Shown here: positions 46,068 through 54,065 of the stretch, piece by piece | How the letters are laid out: the number at the start of each line of letters is the position of its first letter | Position numbering within the stretch: the stretch's first letter is position 1 | Assembly: GCF_004402705.1 (NCBI RefSeq) | Contig: NZ_SOFM01000049.1 | Span: forward strand, 62,001 to 126,000 | Direction of reading: 5' to 3' | DNA: 64,000 nt | DNA from: Cryobacterium mannosilyticum | GTDB taxonomy: Bacteria > Actinomycetota > Actinomycetes > Actinomycetales > Microbacteriaceae | Translations under genes and position numbers: made by a program | Notes under the pieces: generated by a model | What the model was told of the DNA's origin: nothing | The model's input: the letters and a program-made list of their open reading frames with translations, nothing else | Database searches by the model: none

Positions 46068-47153
46068 GTGACCCCCACCGCCTCCGTCACCCACCGACTG
46101 CTCGCCGCCGCGAGCGTGCTCCTGACCCTGGGACTGACCCTGACCCTCGGCGCCACGGGCGCCTGGGCCGAGGATTCCGACGGCATCGCGGCCGCCCCTG
46201 CCGCCGATGGCGGCGTCGACCAGTCCAGGTCTCGGTACAGCTACCAGGTCGAACCCGGCCAGCAGGTGGCGGACGAGTACCTCGTCGAGAACACCGGCAC
46301 CACCGTGCAGTCGGTGACCGTGTACGCCACTGACGCGTTCAACGCAGAGGACGGCAGCTTCGCCCTCCTCGACGGCGGCGTCGAAGCGACGGGCGCCGGG
46401 CGCTGGGTCAGTTTCGACGGCGGGGCCGACCGGATGCAGCTCACCCTTCAGCCGGGAGCGTCCCAGGTGGTGCCGTTCACCGTGATGACGCCGGCTGACG
46501 CGGGTCCCGGCGACCACGCCGGCGGCATCATCGTCTCGGCGCTCTCGCCGGCCGGCGAAGTGTCCGTCGACCGGCGCGTGGCAATTCGGCTCTACGTGCG
46601 GGTTAAGGGGCTGCTGCAACCGGGACTCACGATCAGCAGCATCGCGACCTCCTACCGCCCCGAACTGAATCCCTTCTCAGGGGAGCTGACGGCCACGATC
46701 AGCCTGAGCAACACCGGCAACGTCGCCCTCGCGGCCAACACGGTCACGCAGGTGCGCGGCCTGTTCGGCATCCCGCTGTCCGGCCTGACCGACGTCAAGG
46801 TTTCCGAGATGCTGCCCGGCAGCAACCGCACGGTGACCATCACGATCCCGGGTGTCGGCCCGTGGGTCTACCTCGCCCCGCACGTCTCCCTCGCGGCGAC
46901 GGTCGAGCCGGGAGCCCTCGACGCCGGGGTGCTGCCCGCGGCCGAACGCGACGCCACCCTGTTTGTGGTGCCATGGGGCGTCCTGCTCGTGCTGCTCCTC
47001 GTGGGCCTGGCCTGGCTCATTGCGCGGCTCCGCCGCCGGCGCAACGCCACCCGGGCGCAGGCCTGGGTCGAGTACACCGAGGCCGAAGCACGACGCAGGG
47101 CCCTCGAGGACGCCCCGGCGGAGACAGAATCAGCGGGGATGCCCGTGCACTGA
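46068..47153 (+). CDS. DUF916-like (WxL-interacting) membrane protein
   Basis: A 361-residue protein with signal peptide (residues 1-35). The extracellular part begins YSYQVEPGQQVADEYLVENT, continues VTVYATDAFNAEDGSFALL and contains VPFTVMTPADAGPGDHAGGI. This is the pattern of DUF916, the WxL protein peptidoglycan-binding domain. A second domain (about 195-295, LTATISLSNTGNVALAANTV) resembles the partner host/carrier-binding domain. One membrane helix (about 300-322) and an arginine-rich cytoplasmic tail follow. In Firmicutes WxL loci such proteins dock WxL proteins. It starts at GTG 46068, 105 bp after the WxL-like gene. Confidence 0.75.
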   Translation: MTPTASVTHRLLAAASVLLTLGLTLTLGATGAWAEDSDGIAAAPAADGGVDQSRSRYSYQVEPGQQVADEYLVENTGTTVQSVTVYATDAFNAEDGSFALLDGGVEATGAGRWVSFDGGADRMQLTLQPGASQVVPFTVMTPADAGPGDHAGGIIVSALSPAGEVSVDRRVAIRLYVRVKGLLQPGLTISSIATSYRPELNPFSGELTATISLSNTGNVALAANTVTQVRGLFGIPLSGLTDVKVSEMLPGSNRTVTITIPGVGPWVYLAPHVSLAATVEPGALDAGVLPAAERDATLFVVPWGVLLVLLLVGLAWLIARLRRRRNATRAQAWVEYTEAEARRRALEDAPAETESAGMPVH

Positions 47154-47228
47154 CCTTGGCTGGCACTGCCGCCGGTTTGCCTCTCGTTTGCATTCCCTTC
47201 AGCTTCACGAAACCTCGGTTGGACTAAC

Positions 47229-48278
47229 TTGACTGTGCTCACCACCCACCCCGCGCTGCGCCTGCTGCTCGTGGCCGTTTTCGCCTTCGTCCCGCTCGCC
47301 GGGCTGGTCGGCGGCACCCCCAGCGCACAGGCCGGCAACGATTCAGATGGCGTCGGCCTCACCGTGGACGTAGCCCAACCGACCGCGAGTCCCCGGCCCG
47401 ACGCCAGCTGCGAGCTGCCGTTCGGTAAGCCAGCCGGCCACGCTCAGGTCCGGGTCCGGGTCAGGCACCTCAAGCTGGGATCCCTGGCGCAGGCCCACGT
47501 GCACTCCACGCCGACCCTGCTCGCCAGCGGCACCGCCGACGCCGACGGAAGTGTCGTGCTGAACGGCACCCTCCCGGATGACCTCGTGGTCGGCAGCCAC
47601 AGTATCTCCCTCACGGGCATCGCGGTGGACGGTCAGGCGTTCACCCAGACCGTGCTGACGTTCACGGTTACCGCGGGCGGACTCCTCGCCGCCGAGGCTC
47701 CGCCGTCGGCCGTCGCGGCGTCGGTGCGTACCGCTGCCACGCCGGCACGCGTCGCACAGGCGCCCGTGACCGGGCCGGCCGCCGTCGCCGCGGCGCTCGG
47801 CTCGGAGGCCGTGGCGCTGGGCGGCGTGCTCACCGTCAGCGGTCTCACGGTCCGCGCGGTCCCGGCCCTCACCCCGGACGGCGGCGACGTCATCCTCGAT
47901 TTCACCATCCGCAACGTGTCAGCGGTGCCGATCACATCGAGCCTGAACTTCTGGATCGACAACGCCGTCGGCCTCCCGATCGCGCAGGTCGACGACGTCG
48001 CCGTCGCCGACCTAGCGGCGGGGGAGACCCGCACGGCCACCGCGACGCTCTCTGACGTGGGCCAGTGGACCGTATTCAGCGGCCACGTCACGCTCACCCC
48101 GCCGGCCACGGTCGGTGGCAACGATCTCACCCCGGTCTCCCGTGATGCCTTCATCATCGTGCCACCGTTCTTCCTCCTGCTTGTCGTAGCCCTCGCCGCG
48201 GGACTCAGCCTCGCTGTGCGATTCGTGCTGCGTGCACGCCGCGCCATCCGTGCCGTGCCGGTCGCGGCCGCATCGTGA
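47229..48278 (+). CDS. Membrane-anchored surface protein of unknown family
   Basis: A 349-residue protein. An N-terminal signal peptide (LRLLLVAVFAFVPLAGLVGG, cleavage at AQA-G) is followed by two beta-rich domains: one around 38-145 with a single Cys in the mature region, and one around 185-310 that looks like a conserved-repeat or Ig-type domain (GGDVILDFTIRNVSAVPITS). An Ala-rich linker separates them. A C-terminal helix (about 315-338) and a basic tail (RARRAIRA) anchor it. The start is TTG 47229 or GTG 47235, both with a weak ribosome site. Its stop overlaps the next gene by 4 nt (GTGA). The function is unknown. Confidence 0.65.
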   Translation: MTVLTTHPALRLLLVAVFAFVPLAGLVGGTPSAQAGNDSDGVGLTVDVAQPTASPRPDASCELPFGKPAGHAQVRVRVRHLKLGSLAQAHVHSTPTLLASGTADADGSVVLNGTLPDDLVVGSHSISLTGIAVDGQAFTQTVLTFTVTAGGLLAAEAPPSAVAASVRTAATPARVAQAPVTGPAAVAAALGSEAVALGGVLTVSGLTVRAVPALTPDGGDVILDFTIRNVSAVPITSSLNFWIDNAVGLPIAQVDDVAVADLAAGETRTATATLSDVGQWTVFSGHVTLTPPATVGGNDLTPVSRDAFIIVPPFFLLLVVALAAGLSLAVRFVLRARRAIRAVPVAAAS

Positions 48279-49315
48279 CCGAGCTCAAGCCGTCGAAGGG
48301 ACGCCGTTCGCGCATGCCGGCGACTCCGGATCGACCGGAGATCGGCCCGAAACCGGCACGGAGTCGGATCCCGCGCGCGGCCGCACCCCCGCGTGGCTGG
48401 AAGCCGGGCCAGGTCCCACCCCGGCCGCCGCGCCGCCCCCCGGTCTCCGTCCGGCCCCCGGTCGTCCTGACCGCCCGGGACGAACTCGTGCGCACCTCTC
48501 TCGCGATCCTGGCCGCCGTCATCTTCGGGATCCTCGCGAATGTCACGGTGCTCGGCCAACTGCAGCACATCGTGGCCCAGCAGCAACTCACCGACACCCT
48601 CCGGGTCGAACTGGCCGCGGGAACGGCACCCGTGAGCGAGGGCACGATCGACAAGGTGCTCCTCACTGACGGCACTCCGCTCGCCGTGGTCGACATTCCC
48701 TCGATCGGCGTGCACGAGGTCATCGTCGAGGGAACCGATTCCGCGACGACGCGCACCGGCCCCGGCCACCGGCGCGACACCGTGCTGCCCGGGCAGGCGG
48801 GTGTGAGTGTCGTGATGGGCCGTGCGGCGGCGTTCGGCGGCCCGTTCGCACGGATTCAGGAGCTCCGGCCCGGCCAGAAGTTCACGGTCACCACCGGGCA
48901 GGGCAGGCAGACGTTCGCCGTGATCGGGCTGCGCTACGCGGGCGATCCGGCCCCGGCGCCCCTGACGGCCGGCCACAGCCGGCTGATCCTCGAGACGGCC
49001 CGCGGCCCCGCCTTCATCCCGGGCGGCATCGCCAGGGTCGATGCCGAGCTGACGAGTGAGACGAAGCCCGCGGGCATCCGCCAGACGACGTATGCCACCC
49101 TGCCCGCCGCCGACCTTGAACTCGCCAACGACACCTCGACGGCGTGGGCGCTCGTATTCGCCCTGCAGTTCTTCCTCGTGATCGAACTCGCCGCGGTGTG
49201 GGCGTTCAGGCGCGTCGGAGGCCGGAAGACGTGGATCGTCTTCATCCCCGTCGTCACTCTCGGCGGGCTCCTGGTCGCCGACCAGGTAGTCAGGCTCCTT
49301 CCCAACCTGCTTTAG
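48275..49315 (+). CDS. Sortase-fold membrane protein lacking catalytic His and Cys (pseudosortase)
   Basis: A 346-residue protein. A Pro/Arg-rich cytoplasmic N-terminus (1-68) is followed by a helix (about 71-94), an extracellular sortase-like barrel (about 125-262) and two helices (289-310 and 320-340). The barrel shows GHRRDTVLPGQAGVSVVMGR, then GGPFARIQELRPGQKFTVTT, matching the class E pattern GH..T.LPG..GN....GHR...G.PF..L..L.PGD. Where active sortases have GHR, this has Gly182-Arg183. Where they have TLTTC, it has LILETA (Ala242). A C-terminal Arg (254) may be kept. It is therefore probably a non-catalytic binding protein. It lies between the surface genes and pstB. Confidence 0.72.
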   Translation: MTELKPSKGRRSRMPATPDRPEIGPKPARSRIPRAAAPPRGWKPGQVPPRPPRRPPVSVRPPVVLTARDELVRTSLAILAAVIFGILANVTVLGQLQHIVAQQQLTDTLRVELAAGTAPVSEGTIDKVLLTDGTPLAVVDIPSIGVHEVIVEGTDSATTRTGPGHRRDTVLPGQAGVSVVMGRAAAFGGPFARIQELRPGQKFTVTTGQGRQTFAVIGLRYAGDPAPAPLTAGHSRLILETARGPAFIPGGIARVDAELTSETKPAGIRQTTYATLPAADLELANDTSTAWALVFALQFFLVIELAAVWAFRRVGGRKTWIVFIPVVTLGGLLVADQVVRLLPNLL

Positions 49316-49378
49316 CCCGGAGGGGCCGTTGACGGCGGCCGCCCAGGAACAAAACACGAACATGAGAAATGAGTGGCC

Positions 49379-50287
49379 ATGATTGACGTGCAACTGGACG
49401 ACGTGACGCAGCTGCTGCCGGTCCAACGACCGCGGCGGCGGACGCCGTGGCGCAGGGGCGACGCGGCGTCGTCCGCGCCACCGGCGCCGGCCGCGGCACT
49501 CGCCCTCAAACCCCTGGCAACGCTCGAGGGTCGCAACGTGTCGGCCTGGTTCGGAACGCACCAGGTCCTCGACCGGGTGTCGCTCACCATGCCCGCCGGA
49601 GTCATCACCTCCCTGATCGGGCCGTCCGGGTGCGGCAAGTCGACCTTCCTGCGCATCCTCAACCGGATGCACGAGCTCGTCCCGTCGGCGAGCCTCGCAG
49701 GCGAAGTGCTCCTTGACGGCGAAGACATCTACGACCCGGAGCGTAAACTCGTCGACGCCCGCAAGCACATCGGCATGGTCTTCCAAAAGCCCAACCCGTT
49801 CCCGGCGATGTCGATCTACGACAACGTCGTCGCAGGTCTCACCCTCACCGGCACTCGCGCGACCGCCGACGAGAAGGACTTCCTCGTCGAGAGCTGCCTG
49901 ACCAAGGCCGGCCTCTGGAAGGAAGTCAGGGACCGTCTCCGCGCCCCGGGTGGCGGACTGTCCGGCGGCCAGCAGCAGCGTCTGTGCATCGCACGGTCCC
50001 TCGCCGTGACCCCGCGCATCCTGCTTATGGACGAACCGTGCTCGGCGCTCGACCCGACATCGACGCGGGTGATCGAGGAGACGATGCTCGAGCTCGCCCA
50101 CGAGGTGACGATCGTGATCGTCACCCACAACATGCAGCAGGCCCAGCGGGTCTCCCAGAATTGCGCGTTCTTCCTCGCCGCGCAGGGAACCCCCGGGGGG
50201 ATCGTCGAGCACGGTCCGACCGAGGCGATGTTCGGGGACCCGATCGACAGCCGCACCGCCGACTACGTCAACGGCCGATTCGGCTGA
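49379..50287 (+). CDS. pstB: Phosphate ABC transporter ATP-binding protein PstB
   Basis: A 302-residue ATPase that energises PstCA. Walker A is GPSGCGKST, followed by the PstB mark FLRILNRMHELVP. The signature is LSGGQQQRLCIARSL and Walker B LLMDEPCSALDP. GMVFQKPNPFPAMSIYDNV is diagnostic for PstB. It carries an N-terminal extension of about 50 residues not usual for PstB. It is separated from pstA by seven genes, although pstB normally follows pstA directly. A GTG two codons upstream is an alternative start. No phoU follows. Confidence 0.96.
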   Translation: MIDVQLDDVTQLLPVQRPRRRTPWRRGDAASSAPPAPAAALALKPLATLEGRNVSAWFGTHQVLDRVSLTMPAGVITSLIGPSGCGKSTFLRILNRMHELVPSASLAGEVLLDGEDIYDPERKLVDARKHIGMVFQKPNPFPAMSIYDNVVAGLTLTGTRATADEKDFLVESCLTKAGLWKEVRDRLRAPGGGLSGGQQQRLCIARSLAVTPRILLMDEPCSALDPTSTRVIEETMLELAHEVTIVIVTHNMQQAQRVSQNCAFFLAAQGTPGGIVEHGPTEAMFGDPIDSRTADYVNGRFG

Positions 50288-50329
50288 CGCGCGGGCGGTC
50301 GCACCCTCCGGCTGCGTGACACCCGCGGA

Positions 50330-50335
50330 TAAGAT
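50330..50335 (+). promoter_or_regulatory. -10 box for CYTH-CHAD gene
   Basis: TAAGAT ends 5 nt before the ATG at 50341, suggesting a separate leaderless transcript from that of the pst operon. Confidence 0.45.
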
Positions 50336-50340
50336 GAGGC

Positions 50341-51861
50341 ATGACTTCCGAGGGCTTTGCCGAGATCGAGCGCAAATTCGACGTGAACCCGGCGACGCCG
50401 TTGCCGCCCTTGCACGACCTTCCCGGGGTGACCCACGTCGCCCCGCCCGTCGAGCACCACCTCGACGCCCTCTACTTCGACACCGCCGACCTGGCGCTCG
50501 CCGGCCGCCGGATCACCCTCCGGCGGCGCGCCGGCGGCGATGACGCCGGCTGGCACCTCAAGCTCCCCGTCGCTGCCGACGAACGCCGCGAGATGCGCGA
50601 ACCCGTCGGGGCCGACCCCGACGTGATTCCCGAGGCGATCCTCCGCCTGGTTCGGGTCTACCTGCGCGGCCGGCCGCTGATGCCCGTCGTGCGGCTCCGC
50701 ACCCTGCGCGTCGTGCACCACCTCGTCGGCCGGGACGACGCCGTGCTCGCGGAGGTCTGCGACGACTCGGTGCAGGCCGAACGGTTCGGCTCCGAACCGC
50801 TGAACCAGGCCTGGCGCGAATGGGAGATCGAACTCGTCGACGGGTCCCGAGCCCTGCTCGACGCGGCCCAGGAGCGGTTGTCGACCGTGGGAGTCGAGCC
50901 GGCCGCAAGCCCGTCCAAGCTCGCCCGAGCCCTCGGAGACCTCGCCCCAGCCGGCACGCCCGTCGCGCCGGAACGGCCGGGGCCCGACAGCTCGACCGCG
51001 GACGTGCTGCTGGCGTACCTGCGGGCGCAGGTGGAGGCGGTCACGGCCGAGGACCCCCTCGTTCGCGAAAGCGATGTTGAGGCCGTGCACCGGATGCGCG
51101 TGGCGACCAGGCGGCTGCGTTCGGCCCTGTCCACCTACGGTCCGCTCCTCGACGCGGGGGTCGCCGACCCGCTCCGGGTCGAGCTGCGCTGGATCGCGGG
51201 CGTGCTCGGCGGAGCCCGGGACGCCCAGGTGATGCGCCGGCGTCTCACCCACCGGCTGGACCTGGAGCCGACGGGCCTCACCGCCGGACCGGTCGCCCCG
51301 CGGATCGACGAGCATTTCTCCACCGTCGTGCGGATCAGCGAGGCGGACACCCGGTCCGCCCTCGACTCGGACCGCTACTTCCGGCTCCTCGACACCCTCG
51401 ACGAGCTGCTCGCGTCCCCACCGCTGTACCGCACAGCCGACAACCCGGCGCGGAAGGTCGTCCCCGGCCTGGTCCGCGCAGACTGGAAGCACCTCCGCGC
51501 GGCGGTGCGCGCGGCCCGCCGCACCGCGACCGGCACCGAACGCGACGCGGCCCTGCACGAGGCCCGCAAACGCGCCAAGCAGCTGCGCTACGCGGCGGAG
51601 ACGGCCGCACCTCTTCGCAGCAAGCGCGCCGCACGGCTCGTCGCCGCGGCCCGGCAGGTGCAGGAGATCCTCGGAGACCACCAGGACAGTGTCGTCGCGC
51701 GCGGCGAACTGCTCGGCCTGGGCATGAAGGCGTTCCTGTTCAACGAGAACGCCTTCACCTACGGGCGGATGCACGCGGTCGAGGAGGCGGGCGCGGCCGG
51801 CACCGAGGCGCGCTTCTTCACCGCCTGGAAGGACTTCCCCTCCGCCTCGATCGACAAGTAG
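50341..51861 (+). CDS. CYTH and CHAD domain protein (polyphosphate/triphosphate-related)
   Basis: A 506-residue cytoplasmic protein. The N-terminal CYTH domain (about 1-200) shows the ExExK motif EIERKF, then YFDTADLALAGRRITLRRR and EWEIELVDG. CYTH enzymes hydrolyse triphosphate-containing compounds. The C-terminal CHAD domain (about 220-490) has VHRMRVATRRLRSAL, ALHEARKRAKQLRYAAE and LGDHQDS, conserved His and basic residues known to bind polyphosphate. Its place directly after pstB suggests a link between imported phosphate and polyphosphate stores. It is convergent with the MarR gene. Confidence 0.9.
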   Translation: MTSEGFAEIERKFDVNPATPLPPLHDLPGVTHVAPPVEHHLDALYFDTADLALAGRRITLRRRAGGDDAGWHLKLPVAADERREMREPVGADPDVIPEAILRLVRVYLRGRPLMPVVRLRTLRVVHHLVGRDDAVLAEVCDDSVQAERFGSEPLNQAWREWEIELVDGSRALLDAAQERLSTVGVEPAASPSKLARALGDLAPAGTPVAPERPGPDSSTADVLLAYLRAQVEAVTAEDPLVRESDVEAVHRMRVATRRLRSALSTYGPLLDAGVADPLRVELRWIAGVLGGARDAQVMRRRLTHRLDLEPTGLTAGPVAPRIDEHFSTVVRISEADTRSALDSDRYFRLLDTLDELLASPPLYRTADNPARKVVPGLVRADWKHLRAAVRAARRTATGTERDAALHEARKRAKQLRYAAETAAPLRSKRAARLVAAARQVQEILGDHQDSVVARGELLGLGMKAFLFNENAFTYGRMHAVEEAGAAGTEARFFTAWKDFPSASIDK

Positions 51862-51902
51862 AGGCCACGGAACGTCGAGCCGGCCGCCGGCGGGGAGCGG
51901 GC

Positions 51903-52394
51903 TCAGTCGAAGTCGAGGCTGAGCTTGCGCAGCAGCCCGGCCAGCCGGTCCTGGTCGCTCGCCGACAGGGTTGAGAGCAGCTCGGCCTCCGCATCGACCA
52001 GTCGGGTGATCGCGGCATCCACCCGGGTCAGGCCGGCCGGGTTCATCCCGACGAAGATGCCCCGCCCGTCATTGGGGTCGGTGCGGCGGGTGACCAGCCC
52101 GCGCTCGACCAGACGGTCGATCCGGTTGGTCATCGTGCCGCTGGAGACCAGGGTCTGCTGCAGCAGGGCCTTCGGGCTCAGCTCGTAGGGCGCGCCGGCG
52201 CGGCGCAGGGCCGAGAGCACGTCGAACTCCCAGGACTCCAGTTCGGAGCGGGAGAACGCGGTGCGCCTGGCCCGATCCAGGTGCTTGGAGAGCCGGCCGA
52301 CCCGGGACAGGACCTGCAACGGAGCGAAGTCGAGGTCGGGGCGTTCGCGCAGCCAGGCGTCTACGATCCGGTCGACTTCGTCATGGGCGGGCAT
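51903..52394 (-). CDS. MarR-family transcriptional regulator
   Basis: A 163-residue winged-helix regulator. The DNA-binding region shows WEFDVLSALRRAGAPYELSP, then LLQQTLVSSGTMTNRIDRLV and the wing RRTDPNDGRGIFVGM. The first and last helices form the dimer. Of two adjacent ATG codons (52397, 52394), the second is favoured because GATAAT ends 6 nt before it. A perfect hairpin-like palindrome GGCCTCGGGGAGGCC at 52408-52422 lies in the promoter and may be its operator. The regulated genes are unknown. Confidence 0.88.
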   Translation of the reverse strand: MPAHDEVDRIVDAWLRERPDLDFAPLQVLSRVGRLSKHLDRARRTAFSRSELESWEFDVLSALRRAGAPYELSPKALLQQTLVSSGTMTNRIDRLVERGLVTRRTDPNDGRGIFVGMNPAGLTRVDAAITRLVDAEAELLSTLSASDQDRLAGLLRKLSLDFD

Positions 52395-52400
52395 CATTCC

Positions 52401-52406
52401 ATTATC
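52401..52406 (-). promoter_or_regulatory. -10 box for leaderless marR-like gene
   Basis: GATAAT on the minus strand, 6 nt before the ATG at 52394. The palindrome at 52408-52422 abuts its upstream side. Confidence 0.5.
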
Positions 52407-52426
52407 CGGCCTCGGGGAGGCCGAGG

Positions 52427-52454
52427 TTGCTCGCTGCGCGCCGGGCACGATACT
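52427..52454 (+). promoter_or_regulatory. Possible tRNA-Gln promoter
   Basis: TTGCTC and GATACT are separated by 16 bp, and the -10 box ends 43 nt before the tRNA. An isolated TTGACA at 52465-52470 has no matching -10. Confidence 0.35.
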
Positions 52455-52497
52455 TCTGGCAGACTTGACACCGTTGGTCGGCCCCGGGCCGGCGAAT

Positions 52498-52569
52498 TCC
52501 GCCGTGGTGTAATGGCAGCACGACAGCCTTTGGAGCTGTTAGGTCCAGGTTCGAGTCCTGGCGGCGGAG
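52498..52569 (+). tRNA. tRNA-Gln (anticodon TTG)
   Basis: A 72-nt cloverleaf. The acceptor TCCGCCG pairs with CGGCGGA. The anticodon stem ACAGC/GCTGT holds loop CTTTGGA, giving anticodon TTG. The T arm is CCAGG-TTCGAGT-CCTGG and G is the discriminator base. CCA is not encoded. Confidence 0.95.
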
Positions 52570-52640
52570 CACTGGTTGCAGACCAGTGAAGCTTCTCCGG
52601 TCTCCCCGGCCGGCAACACGAAAAGCAAAGAGGAAACCCC

Positions 52641-54065
52641 GTGACCGATTCCCGACTCGCTATCGTCGTGCTGGCCGCAGGCCAGGGCACCCGCATGAAA
52701 TCCAGCACCCCGAAGCTGCTGCACGAGCTCGCCGGGCTGCCCATGCTCAGCCATGTCCTCGCCACCTCCCGTGCGCTGGACGCGGCCCACGTGGTCACGG
52801 TCGTGCGCCACGAACGCGACCTGGTCGCGGCCCTCGTGGCCGAGGACCTGCCCGAGAGCCTGATCGTCGACCAGGACGAGATCCCCGGCACCGGGCGTGC
52901 CGTGGAGCTCGCCGTCGCGGCCCTGCCCGAGGACTTCGAGGGTGACGTGCTCGTCGTCTCCGGCGATGTGCCGCTGCTGAACTCCGCCACCCTGGCCAGC
53001 TTCGTCGCCGCGCACCGCGAGCGTGAGGTCTCCGCCACCGTGCTCTCCTCGTTCCCCGAGGACTCCACCGGCTACGGCCGCATCGTGCGTTCCGAGACGG
53101 GCGGCTTCGACCGCATCGTGGAACAGAAGGATGCCTCGGCCGAGGAACGCCAGATCGCCGAGACCAACGCGGGCGTCTACGCCTTCAGCGTCGCCGAACT
53201 CCGCGAGCAGCTCGCGCTCCTCACCACCGACAACGTGCAGGGCGAGAAGTACCTGACCGACGTGATCGGGCTCCTCCGCGACGCAGGCTCGTCCGTGCGG
53301 GCCGTGCCCGTCGCGGATGCCTGGCTCGTCGCCGGCATCAACGACCGCGCCCAGCTCAGCGAGACCGCCCGCCAGCTCAACGGTTTCATCGTGCACGGCT
53401 GGCAGCTGGCCGGCGTCACCGTTCAGGACCCGGCCACCACCTGGATCGACCTCAAGGCGCAGCTCGCGCCGGACGTGACCATCCTGCCCGGCACCCAGAT
53501 CCGTGGCGCGACGGTGATCGAGACCGGCGCCGTGATCGGCCCGGACACCACCCTCGTGGACTGCGAGGTCGGCGAGAACGCGGTGGTGAAGCGCACCGAC
53601 GCAACGCTCGCGGTGATCGGCGCCGGGGCATCCGTCGGCCCGTTCTCCTACCTGCGGCCCGGCACCATCCTCGGCGCGGACGGCAAGATCGGGGCGTTCG
53701 TCGAGACCAAGAACGCCACCATCGGCGCCGGCAGCAAGGTGCCGCACCTGAGCTATGTCGGCGACGCGACCGTCGGCGACCAGTCCAACATCGGGGCAGG
53801 CACGATCTTCGCCAACTACGACGGCGTGAACAAGCACCGCAGCGAAATCGGGTCGCATGTGCGCACCGGGTCGCACAACGTGTTCGTCGCGCCGATTAGG
53901 ATTGGGGACGGGGCATACACGGGAGCCGGCACAATCGTCCGCAAGGACGTACCTGCCGGGGCGTTGTCCCTGAGTGTTGCTCCACAACGCAATATGGAGG
54001 GCTGGGTCGAAACCCACCGTCCAGGAACCGACGCGGCGGTGGCCGCGGCAAAGAGCGGAGACTAG
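52641..54065 (+). CDS. glmU: Bifunctional UDP-N-acetylglucosamine pyrophosphorylase / glucosamine-1-phosphate N-acetyltransferase
   Basis: A 474-residue enzyme making UDP-GlcNAc for peptidoglycan and other envelope polymers. The N-terminal uridylyltransferase shows VVLAAGQGTRMKSSTPKLLH and VVSGDVPLL. The C-terminal left-handed beta-helix has many hexapeptide repeats (VIGPDTTLVDCEVGENAVVK) and the acetyltransferase motif FANYDGVNKHRSEIG. The GTG start has AGAGGAAAC upstream. It is followed without a gap by prs, an order shared widely. Confidence 0.97.
   Translation: MTDSRLAIVVLAAGQGTRMKSSTPKLLHELAGLPMLSHVLATSRALDAAHVVTVVRHERDLVAALVAEDLPESLIVDQDEIPGTGRAVELAVAALPEDFEGDVLVVSGDVPLLNSATLASFVAAHREREVSATVLSSFPEDSTGYGRIVRSETGGFDRIVEQKDASAEERQIAETNAGVYAFSVAELREQLALLTTDNVQGEKYLTDVIGLLRDAGSSVRAVPVADAWLVAGINDRAQLSETARQLNGFIVHGWQLAGVTVQDPATTWIDLKAQLAPDVTILPGTQIRGATVIETGAVIGPDTTLVDCEVGENAVVKRTDATLAVIGAGASVGPFSYLRPGTILGADGKIGAFVETKNATIGAGSKVPHLSYVGDATVGDQSNIGAGTIFANYDGVNKHRSEIGSHVRTGSHNVFVAPIRIGDGAYTGAGTIVRKDVPAGALSLSVAPQRNMEGWVETHRPGTDAAVAAAKSGD

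Noticed and set aside
48275..49315. Active sortase
   Set aside because: Neither the catalytic His nor the Cys is present at the aligned positions.
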